From Planctomycetia bacterium (GTDB taxonomy: Bacteria > Planctomycetota > Planctomycetia > Pirellulales > PNKZ01), in the NCBI GenBank assembly GCA_021413845.1, contig JAIOPP010000095.1:69993-102309 (forward strand): 32,317 nt of DNA, read 5' to 3'. Under the pieces are notes generated by a model, which was not told where the DNA came from, made no database searches, and was given only the letters and a program-made list of their open reading frames with translations. Shown piece after piece: positions 26,299 through 32,317 of the stretch (the stretch's first letter is position 1; each line of letters starts with the position of its first letter). A program made the position numbers and the translations under genes.

Positions 26299-26370
26299 GG
26301 GTGCTTGGGTGCTATAAATGGGTGCTAGGCACCGCTCTCGGGTCGGGTATATTGGGTCTTTTTAGCACCC
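26299..26370. repeat. Three direct GGGTGCT repeats plus an inverted copy before the integrase
   Basis: GGGTGCT occurs at 26299-26305, 26307-26313 and 26320-26326, and its inverse AGCACCC at 26364-26370. The third copy also forms GGTGC-TAG-GCACC (26321-26333). A TATAAA (26313-26318) lies between copies two and three. This could be a binding array for the integrase or an excisionase, or an operator controlling integrase expression. Confidence 0.7.
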
Positions 26371-26396
26371 ATGTCCTTGAACCCCAGCGAGCCTCC

Positions 26397-27992
26397 ATGG
26401 CAACTTCAACCGTCGACATTCCGACAGATGATCGTGGTCGAATTCGCTGCTATGTCGGCTACCACATCTCTGCATCTGGGAAGCGAACGCAGCACCCCTT
26501 CTATTTTGGTCGGATCGATAACGAGATCGATACCAAGCAATACCAGAATCGCCTCCAGCGCATCAAAGACGTATGGGCCGGGGTTGAAGCCCGCCATGAC
26601 GCTCAAGATCTCTACGGCTTATTAGAGCCCTCTAAGCCCGTCTGGCGACCGGACGACCTGTGGGTCGCCGACAACTTGGCGAAGGGCCGATATCAAATTG
26701 TGGTCGAACGGTCGGCTGGACAAGACGGCCATTCTTATTCCATCCGCCTGAATCTCCTGGCACAAACCTACCCGCAAGCGTACTTCGCACCGGCCGATGC
26801 GGCCACTTATGCCTCGGGGCAGATATTTTGGGAAAAAGCTGCCGTTTCGCAGCTTCAAAGTATCGGGATGGCCGCAGGAAAAATTCTTCCGCATCAGACG
26901 GGCTTTTTGCATCAGGCCCTCAGCCAGTATCGAAAATCGCACGAAGAGACCTACGTCGATCCGACCACCAAGAAGCTGACCGCAAATGGCGTCGTTCGCT
27001 GCGAGTACGTCGATCACTTGCTAGAGCATCATCCGGACATGCCTCTCACCGACCTCGACCAGGAAGGATGTCAGCAACTACTCAACTACTGGCGAAATCG
27101 GCCGATCTCGAAGAAGTCCAAAGAGAACAAGCAGATCTCGAAATCGTATGCAAAGCATCATAAGGACGAGTTGATTGCGTTCTTTCGGTGGTTGCATTCC
27201 TCGAAGCAGTTCGCATGGCGGAAGCCCGAGGACTTCGACATGCTGAAGACGAACATCTTGGATATCGCTTCGGAAAGGACGGACATCTCCGCACTCGTCG
27301 TGAAGACGTTCGAATTCGAAGACCTGCAACTTCTCTACAAGCACGCCTCGAAGTTCGACCGCTTGCTTCTGCTCCTCGGGATCAACTTCGCATTTCGAGG
27401 TGCGGAAGCCGGAACCCTACAACTTCAGCATCTCCTCGATCGCCATCCTCACGCCAAGTACCTTTCCCAATACTGCGAGTTTGAGGTCGATCCCGAGGAC
27501 AAATGGGTGATCTACTGCCGGGGAAAGAACGGTCATCTAGGAGAGTTCTACGTTTGGAAACGGACTCAAAAGTATCTGCAATGGTGGCTGGAAGAACGCA
27601 CCCGCATAGTCAGAAAAACCGGCGTCAAGCACCCGGAGGTACTTCTCACCAAAGATGGCGAGTTGCTTTTCCGCCGAACCACCGGCAACAAGAACAATTC
27701 GCAGATTTTCGCCAAGAAGTGGACCGAACTGCTTGATCGAGTTGCGGCGAAGACGAAGCGATCTTTGCCGAGAATTCCCTACGGCGGCCTTCGAGATGTC
27801 GCCACCGATCTCATTCGCCAAGCGAAGATTAACGGAGCCGGAGAAGTCGCCAAGACGATGACGATGCATAAGACCCCGTTGGCGAGCGATGACTTGCTTT
27901 CGGTCTATTCGAATCATCCGTGGGGACGACTGTTCATGGCTCAAAAAGAGGTCGAAGCCAAACTAGATCCATGGTTTGAGGCGGTCGAATAG
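26397..27992 (+). CDS. int: Tyrosine recombinase (phage-type integrase)
   Basis: Site-specific recombinase of 531 aa from the ATG at 26397; the frame is open from 26301 but the extra 32 residues cover the repeat cluster and look non-coding. Residues 1-180 resemble an arm-binding region, 180-290 a core-binding helical domain (YAKHHKDELIAFFRWLHSSK). Catalytic-domain landmarks: R334 in NFAFRGAEAGTLQLQHL, K377 in CRGKNG, R466 in GGLRDVATDLIRQA, H491 in MTMHKTPLAS and the nucleophile Y504 in LLSVYSNHPWGRLF. The position three before R466, normally His, is Gly. Its place beside tRNA-Ala suggests it inserts the island there. A weak Shine-Dalgarno (AGCGAG) precedes it. Confidence 0.9.
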   Translation: MATSTVDIPTDDRGRIRCYVGYHISASGKRTQHPFYFGRIDNEIDTKQYQNRLQRIKDVWAGVEARHDAQDLYGLLEPSKPVWRPDDLWVADNLAKGRYQIVVERSAGQDGHSYSIRLNLLAQTYPQAYFAPADAATYASGQIFWEKAAVSQLQSIGMAAGKILPHQTGFLHQALSQYRKSHEETYVDPTTKKLTANGVVRCEYVDHLLEHHPDMPLTDLDQEGCQQLLNYWRNRPISKKSKENKQISKSYAKHHKDELIAFFRWLHSSKQFAWRKPEDFDMLKTNILDIASERTDISALVVKTFEFEDLQLLYKHASKFDRLLLLLGINFAFRGAEAGTLQLQHLLDRHPHAKYLSQYCEFEVDPEDKWVIYCRGKNGHLGEFYVWKRTQKYLQWWLEERTRIVRKTGVKHPEVLLTKDGELLFRRTTGNKNNSQIFAKKWTELLDRVAAKTKRSLPRIPYGGLRDVATDLIRQAKINGAGEVAKTMTMHKTPLASDDLLSVYSNHPWGRLFMAQKEVEAKLDPWFEAVE

Positions 27993-28032
27993 ACTCAACT
28001 GGCACAACTCAACCCCGATGCCGCATCGATCG

Positions 28033-28479
28033 TCACCGACCTCCCGCCAAGACACGGTCGTAGGTTCGATTGGCGATCTTCAAATCGTTGACGAAGTCTT
28101 CGAAGCGACTCTCAGGTATCAGAACTTCGCCGTTCTTCATCCAGCCCTTAGCAATGGCCCAGATCTTGATGGCACAAAGAGAACCGGGAACTTCATGCTC
28201 CGGCAGGACGTTGACCAGGAACACCGACAGCAGCCCACTTTCGATGACACGCTCGCAGAGGGCGACGACTTCGGGAATGGCGTCAAAAGAACGGGGATCT
28301 TGCTCGTAGCCCTTAACGGCTGCGACGATCGGAGCACCCGGCCTGTTGACGCCGGTGCCGGTGCTGCGAATAAACTCGTTCAAGCCTGCGATGTCCAGAT
28401 CCACCGTCATTTCGATGACGGAGGTCGGATGCGGAAGAAACGACTTTCGCCGGATCGATTTCTTATTTGGATCGTCCAT
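28033..28479 (-). CDS. Hypothetical protein
   Basis: A 148-aa soluble protein that I do not recognise. It begins MDDPNKKSIRRKSFLPHPTS and is mixed alpha/beta in appearance (VIEMTVDLDIAGLNEFIRST; EVVALCERVIESGLLSVFLV), without signal peptide or membrane segment. A -10-like TAAAAT (28514-28509) lies about 30 nt before the ATG; the Shine-Dalgarno (AGGCG) is weak. Codon use on this strand looks genuine, whereas the 179-aa frame on the + strand reads as a shadow. It ends 40 nt from the integrase stop, convergently. It is probably island cargo. Confidence 0.6.
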   Translation of the reverse strand: MDDPNKKSIRRKSFLPHPTSVIEMTVDLDIAGLNEFIRSTGTGVNRPGAPIVAAVKGYEQDPRSFDAIPEVVALCERVIESGLLSVFLVNVLPEHEVPGSLCAIKIWAIAKGWMKNGEVLIPESRFEDFVNDLKIANRTYDRVLAGGR

Positions 28480-28547
28480 TTTGCGCCTGCTCTATGGTGG
28501 TTAGCCACATTTTAACACACAACCACCAACGGAAAAACCAGCCGGTT

Positions 28548-28658
28548 CTAAGCCTTCCGATTGGTCCGTTCCTGCGCCACTTTGACGTATTCAACCTTCT
28601 GTTCCATCAGGATCAGGACCACTGCATCGACCGTGTTCAATCGGCCGGGCTTCGGCAT
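28548..28658 (-). CDS. Possible small protein or gene fragment
   Basis: A frame of up to 72 codons (from 28766) has a protein-like C-terminal part, MPKPGRLNTVDAVVLILMEQ followed by KVEYVKVAQERTNRKA. The upstream part overlaps the start of the HEAT/SEC-C gene and looks less real. The ATG at 28658 has only a poorly spaced GGAAA. It may be a small gene or the 3' remnant of a longer one. No function is proposed. Confidence 0.28.
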   Translation of the reverse strand: MPKPGRLNTVDAVVLILMEQKVEYVKVAQERTNRKA

Positions 28659-28724
28659 GCTTTCCAACCATGCTCGATCGAATAAACTGAGCGGACCGTC
28701 CGAAAGATCTGCGAGGGAATTTCG

Positions 28725-30383
28725 ATGCGAGTACCGGTTGAGAAAATCCGAGCGGCGATACTGCATCCGGAGCGAGAGGTTCGTAACGACACCGTCTATT
28801 ATTTCGCCCGCTCCCGCTCGCCCGATCCGACGATCATGCCGTTGGTGATCGAGGCCATCGCTCGGTTCGGCCTCGAAGCCTTCATCTCATATTCCTTCCT
28901 CGACCACCTCGTGCAGACCGAACAGTCTCTCAAGTGGATGCTTCAGGAGATCGAGCGAATCGGCCGAGCGGACGAAGGTCGAGAAGCATCATATCTTCAG
29001 TCCCTTCTTCAGGGCCTTGCCCATGCTGATCCGACACTGCTGAAGGAGCACAAGTCCGAGATCCAAGTGACGAAAGAAATCGACGACGCCGTTCGGGAGG
29101 CCGTCAAGTTTCGCATCAATCTCAGCACTCTCGATCCCGTCGCTCTTTGGCGAGCGTTCAACGACTTCTGCGACGAGCAAGAGGCGAAGGAAGAAACCTC
29201 GAACGAAGATTACGAGCGAGGTTGCTCGATCGTCGAAGTGATGAGCCGTTTTCCGGATCACTTCCGTGAACAGACGCTGACGATCCTCGCCGAAGATTCG
29301 GAGGAAGTCCGAACCGTGCTGGCCGTTCGACTGGCAGGACGAATGCGTCTCGATGCCGCCGTGCCGGAGTTGCTGGATCTGGTTGAAGGAGACGACGATT
29401 GGCTGAACGAAGAGATCTACTGGGCGTTGGCGACAATCGGCAGTGATGCCGTGGTCAAGGAGATCGCCGCCCGCTATCACGAAGTCGATGCCGGGCTTCG
29501 TTCTGCGTACGCCTCGACGTTGGAAGAAATTCGCACCGACCTCAGCGTCGAGACTTGCCTGAAGCTGTTTCAGGAGGAGCAGGACGAAGAGATCCGGGGG
29601 CGGTTGCTGCAAGCGGCTCTGATGAACTTCGCACCCGCCGCCGTCGAACCAGCCCGGCAATACGTGCTCCATACGCCGAAGACGCCTGACGTGTTGGAGG
29701 TTCGAGATGCCTTGCTCGTCGTCTGCAAAGTGATGGAGACCACGTTTCCCGAATTCGACGCTTGGCAGGAGGACCGGAAGAACGATATCGCCTTCCGTCA
29801 GGAATGGTACAAGGACCATCCGCTGGTCGAACTCGCCGATCACGATGAGAACGACATTCAAGACGGCGAGGACATTTTCGACGACTATGAAGATGATGAA
29901 GAGTCGACCACCGTCGTTCGTCGAAGTCCGTCTGTAGGCCGCAACGACCCGTGTCCGTGCGGCTCCGGGAAGAAGTACAAGAAGTGCTGCTACGGGAAGG
30001 ATGGGTTCGAGGAGTCCGATCTCGCCGATTCGACAGGCATGAGCGAAGCTCGCCCAAACGCTTCAGCCGTCAGCTATCCTCTCGCCACCGTCGCCTACTA
30101 CGGTCCTGACGACAGGGTCACGACGAAGATCGTGGTCGGCGTCTTTCCCCGAGTCGGTGCCGAGGCGATTCTCGAACGCTGGGTCGGCACGAACGTCACG
30201 AACAATCCGAAAGTCAAACGGCAGATCAAGGACTTCTTGGATAAACGTCACGTCAAGAACGTCGTCACTTCGGACGGCAACTTGGGATGTCCGCACGAGG
30301 AAGGCCAAGACTTTCCTCAAGGCGAAGATTGCCCGTTCTGTCCGTTCTGGGCGGGCAAGCAGGGAAGCAATCGACAAGGATAG
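28725..30383 (+). CDS. HEAT-repeat protein with SEC-C zinc motif and Cys-rich C-terminal module
   Basis: Cytoplasmic protein of 552 aa with GAGGGAA 6 nt before the ATG. Residues 1-370 are helical, with HEAT-like repeats such as [18 protein letters not shown] and [20 protein letters not shown] followed by [19 protein letters not shown]. An acidic linker ([20 protein letters not shown]) precedes the SEC-C motif [20 protein letters not shown] near 404-424, the zinc-binding tail known from SecA. The C-terminal module (about 450-552) reads [37 protein letters not shown] and CPFWAGKQG; its Cys/His cluster could bind a second metal ion. SEC-C proteins often act as adaptors or substrate-recognition modules; the actual role here is unknown. 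It lies in the island between an orphan gene and gene fragments. Confidence 0.85.
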   Translation: MRVPVEKIRAAILHPEREVRNDTVYYFARSRSPDPTIMPLVIEAIARFGLEAFISYSFLDHLVQTEQSLKWMLQEIERIGRADEGREASYLQSLLQGLAHADPTLLKEHKSEIQVTKEIDDAVREAVKFRINLSTLDPVALWRAFNDFCDEQEAKEETSNEDYERGCSIVEVMSRFPDHFREQTLTILAEDSEEVRTVLAVRLAGRMRLDAAVPELLDLVEGDDDWLNEEIYWALATIGSDAVVKEIAARYHEVDAGLRSAYASTLEEIRTDLSVETCLKLFQEEQDEEIRGRLLQAALMNFAPAAVEPARQYVLHTPKTPDVLEVRDALLVVCKVMETTFPEFDAWQEDRKNDIAFRQEWYKDHPLVELADHDENDIQDGEDIFDDYEDDEESTTVVRRSPSVGRNDPCPCGSGKKYKKCCYGKDGFEESDLADSTGMSEARPNASAVSYPLATVAYYGPDDRVTTKIVVGVFPRVGAEAILERWVGTNVTNNPKVKRQIKDFLDKRHVKNVVTSDGNLGCPHEEGQDFPQGEDCPFCPFWAGKQGSNRQG

Positions 30384-30397
30384 ATGCTGGCCCTGGC

Positions 30398-30510
30398 CGA
30401 TTTGTCGTGACTTTAAGAGGCGGCGGCTTGCCATCGGCGGCGATGACGGACGAAGTCGTGCCGATCCATGCGACCATCAAGAGAAAGACGATTCTGGGAT
30501 GAAAGCGCAT
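30398..30510 (-). pseudogene. 5' fragment of a secreted-protein gene (signal peptide only)
   Basis: On the minus strand an ATG at 30510 begins MRFHPRIVFLLMVAWIGTTS SVIAADG, a textbook signal peptide with cleavage near VIAA-DG, followed by KPPPLKVTTNR. After about 30400 the frame runs on into sequence antisense to the end of the HEAT/SEC-C gene and loses protein character, stopping at 30265. I read this as the surviving start of a secreted protein cut at a recombination junction. GGGA lies 4 nt before the ATG. The alternative is a very small secreted peptide. Confidence 0.45.
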
Positions 30511-30780
30511 AGCGTCCCATCAAGTCGTAATTGGAACATCGCAAGGAAACGAAACCTGGGACGATGTCGATTCTAGCCGATCCGTCCGGTTGGCCGGATC
30601 GAACAGTGGTCGGACCGGGTGGATTCGACCATTTCCGTGCGCTTGTTGAATTACAGCGAGCGGATGATTGCAGTCCGCCTTCGACCGATTGAAACCTGTG
30701 GCAATCGTCTTGTCGTCGGGATAGATTCCTAGGAAGGTTGCCTTGAATCCGGTTCCATCTTTTTCCGAAAGAGTTGCCTC
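30511..30780. other. Non-coding spacer before the FGE-like gene, possible gene debris
   Basis: No intact gene is supported. On the minus strand the stretch near 30660-30790 reads ATLSEKDGTGFKATF then GIYPDDKTIATGF, which faintly resembles a WD40 blade, but the open frame continues antisense through the FGE-like gene. No terminator follows the HEAT/SEC-C gene. Confidence 0.4.
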
Positions 30781-31578
30781 ATGGCCCGTCTCTTTTGCCT
30801 TAGTCTGGTTGCGGCTCTCGCAACTGCACTTCCAGTCCACGCTCAGACGAAAGACTCGCCTAAGAACTTCACGAACGACCTCGGGATGAAGTTCGTCTGG
30901 ATTCCGCCGGGAAGTTTTCTGATGGGAAGTCCGGTAGCGGAAGAAGAACGGGGAAATAACGAGTCCCAGCACAAGGTCACGCTGACCAAGGGCTTCTACA
31001 TGGGGGCGTACACCGTAACGCAGGAACAGTGGCAAGCCGTCATGGGGAACAACCCCAGCGAGTACGTGGGGGAAAAGAACTTGCCCGTTGAAAGCGTCAG
31101 TTGGGACGATTGCCAGAAGTTCATCGAGAAGTTGCGTGAGAAAGAGAAGCGGCCGTATCGTCTCCCGACCGAGGCCGAATGGGAATATGCCTGCCGTGCC
31201 GGTACGACGACGCCGTTTCACTTCGGCGAAACCATTTCCACCGATCAAGCCAATTACAACGGCAAACGTGTCTACGGCACCGGCAAGCCAGGAGTCCATC
31301 GAAAGAAGACCACTCCTGTCGGCAGCTTTTCGGCGAATGCGTTCGGCTTGTACGACATGCACGGCAATGTTTTTCAGTGGTGCCAGGACTGGTACGACGA
31401 CTATCCGCCAACCGAAGTGACCGATCCGCAAGGGGCGAGTAAGGGCGAACACCGTATCATGCGTGGTGGTTGCTTGATCTTCTTTCCCGAAGGCTGCCGC
31501 TCGGCTTTTCGTTTTCGGCGGGAGCCGAGCAACCGGAAGAACAAGATCGGTCTCCGGCTCTGCATCGACTCGGAGTGA
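30781..31578 (+). CDS. Secreted formylglycine-generating-enzyme (SUMF1/FGE-sulfatase) domain protein
   Basis: A 265-aa protein starting with a signal peptide (MARLFCLSLVAALATALPVHAQ, cleavage near HAQ-TK). The rest is a single SUMF1/FGE domain: DLGMKFVWIPPGSFLMGSP, VTLTKGFYMGAYTVTQEQWQ, LPVESVSWDDCQKFIEKL, RPYRLPTEAEWEYACRAGTT, FGLYDMHGNVFQWCQDWYDD and HRIMRGGCLIFFPEGCRSAF. In authentic FGE two cysteines follow the GGS turn; here the turn is GGC and only the second cysteine (GCRSA) aligns, so sulfatase-maturing activity is doubtful, as for most bacterial members. GAAAGAG lies 9 nt before the ATG. The gene appears intact although its flanks are fragmentary. Confidence 0.87.
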   Translation: MARLFCLSLVAALATALPVHAQTKDSPKNFTNDLGMKFVWIPPGSFLMGSPVAEEERGNNESQHKVTLTKGFYMGAYTVTQEQWQAVMGNNPSEYVGEKNLPVESVSWDDCQKFIEKLREKEKRPYRLPTEAEWEYACRAGTTTPFHFGETISTDQANYNGKRVYGTGKPGVHRKKTTPVGSFSANAFGLYDMHGNVFQWCQDWYDDYPPTEVTDPQGASKGEHRIMRGGCLIFFPEGCRSAFRFRREPSNRKNKIGLRLCIDSE

Positions 31579-31736
31579 CGGTTTTCATCGCCGATCGTTT
31601 CACAAGCCTAGTCGTGTCGACTTGCAAACACGATACGGTTCCCACCGAACTTGGCTGGGCTCTTATTTCCGCCAAGGGACGAGGTTGGCGTTAACCTTTT
31701 TTGCCTTACTCATAAAAAGTGAGTCGGATCGTGTCG

Positions 31737-31864
31737 GCGGTCATGGCAATTTCGGCACGCCCGAAGTTCCCGTTCGCATGAAAGCGTTCTTCGATAAGCA
31801 CCTGCTCGGAAAAGAGGTGCCGATCTCGATCGAGCCGATCAAGCCGGGGGAACGAAAGGGCTAA
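31737..31864 (+). pseudogene. 3' fragment of an alpha/beta-hydrolase-type gene
   Basis: The last 41 codons before the stop at 31862-31864 read GGHGNFGTPEVPVRMKAFFD and KHLLGKEVPISIEPIKPGER. This resembles the C-terminal end of secreted alpha/beta hydrolases (acetylxylan-esterase, dienelactone-hydrolase or prolyl-oligopeptidase type), where GHGNF contains the catalytic His and FFDKHL closes the fold. The frame upstream to 31622 has no hydrolase character, so only the tail survives. The stretch 31579-31736 shows nothing else recognisable. The family assignment is from memory of the motif. Confidence 0.5.
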
Positions 31865-31960
31865 CCGATCGGCTTCATCTGACGGATTGCCCATCGATAG
31901 CAATCGCCATGATGCTCGTTTGAGTATCCCACCCTTCAAGGCGATCTCATCGAGGTTGCC

Positions 31961-32317
31961 TCAGCGTATCGCTGCCGTCGTTCCGCCTCTATCGAGATCG
32001 ACAGCCCTTCGGATCGCCTCACTGACGCTCATCGGCCGTACTTTGAAAACTTTAAGAGCGGCATCGTCTCGAACGACGGTCGGGTTCTTCAAGCCCTCGA
32101 TCAAGTGACGACCGACTTCGAAGCTTGCGGGAGTTACGAGAGCCAGCCACAGGCCGGAGAGATACGGCGTAAGCACCGGTACGAAGATCAGCCAACGCCG
32201 TAGATGCTTGAGCTTGGCATACACTCGGATGAGATCGCTGTAAGTTACGACATCCGGGCAGCCGATTTCGAAGATGCGACTCTCTCCCGCAGGGAGTTCC
32301 TCGGCAGCCAGCAGATA
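31961..32317 (-). CDS. NAD(P)-binding SDR/NmrA-like protein, C-terminal part (partial)
   Basis: The reading frame enters from beyond the window and stops at 31961; 119 codons are visible. They read AAEELPAGESRIFEIGCPDV, VTYSDLIRVYAKLKHLRRWL, FVPVLTPYLSGLWLALVTP, LIEGLKNPTVVRDDAALKVF and VRPMSVSEAIRRAVD. This matches the C-terminal half of atypical short-chain dehydrogenase/NmrA-like NAD(P)H-binding proteins (pattern IFEIGGPDVVTYxxLM...LTPxLSxxWxxLVTP). The nucleotide-binding Rossmann start would lie outside the window. The end after RAVDLDRGGTTAAIR is short; whether a DUF2867-type tail has been lost cannot be judged. Confidence 0.65.
   Translation of the reverse strand, partial: YLLAAEELPAGESRIFEIGCPDVVTYSDLIRVYAKLKHLRRWLIFVPVLTPYLSGLWLALVTPASFEVGRHLIEGLKNPTVVRDDAALKVFKVRPMSVSEAIRRAVDLDRGGTTAAIR

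Noticed and set aside
28989-29861. A 290-codon minus-strand frame
   Set aside because: Antisense to the HEAT/SEC-C gene, which has recognisable motifs and a ribosome-binding site.
30520-31452. A 310-codon minus-strand frame
   Set aside because: Mostly antisense to the FGE-like gene; only the part below 30790 faintly resembles anything and is noted separately.
27993-32317. Right-hand att site of the island
   Set aside because: I searched by eye for a repeat of the tRNA-Ala 3' end and found none; the boundary is probably outside the window.

Overview
The window is a GC-rich bacterial chromosome segment, very probably from a planctomycete (Planctomycetota, Pirellula-like). The main evidence is an operon encoding a DUF1549/DUF1553 protein, a Tat-exported DUF1501 protein and a WD40 protein, a combination characteristic of that phylum. 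A proline/glutamine-rich membrane protein with a squalene-cyclase-like toroid, a tRNA gene without encoded CCA beside a CCA-adding enzyme gene, and several uncharacterised secreted proteins fit the same assignment.

Left part (about 0.2-11 kb, + strand): addB, addA and cca form an overlapping operon for double-strand-break end processing and tRNA 3'-end maturation. It is followed by a four-helix membrane protein, a cytoplasmic hypothetical protein and a secreted Tyr/Gly/Pro-rich protein. Middle part (11-20 kb): a minus-strand P/Q-rich toroid protein and an initiator tRNA-Met. Next come a long AG-rich inverted repeat and a frameshifted four-helix-bundle (S23/IVP-type) gene, then the minus-strand DUF1549/1553 - DUF1501 - WD40 operon. 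Right-middle part (20-26 kb): a SulP-family permease with an unusual, apparently duplicated STAS-like tail, a membrane protein of unknown function, and a minus-strand operon of a UPF0104/LPG-synthase-type membrane protein, glycerol kinase and a SUI1/YciH translation factor.

Right end (26.1-32.3 kb): tRNA-Ala(GGC) is followed by a strong terminator, a cluster of GGGTGCT repeats and a tyrosine recombinase gene. Beyond it the sequence looks visibly less GC-rich and mosaic: a small orphan protein, a HEAT/SEC-C protein, a secreted formylglycine-generating-enzyme-like protein, apparent fragments of other genes (a signal-peptide start and a hydrolase tail), and the 3' part of an NAD(P)-binding SDR-type gene that runs off the window. 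I read this as the left end of an integrative element or genomic island inserted at the tRNA-Ala 3' end; its other end is not in the window.

No CRISPR array, rRNA gene, recognisable transposase or complete antiphage system was found. The features most worth attention are the tRNA-Ala/integrase junction with its repeat cluster, the SulP protein with two STAS-like repeats and a perfect palindrome upstream, the P/Q-rich transmembrane toroid protein, and the AG-rich inverted repeat in front of the broken four-helix-bundle gene. All family assignments come from reading motifs in the translations; no database search was run.
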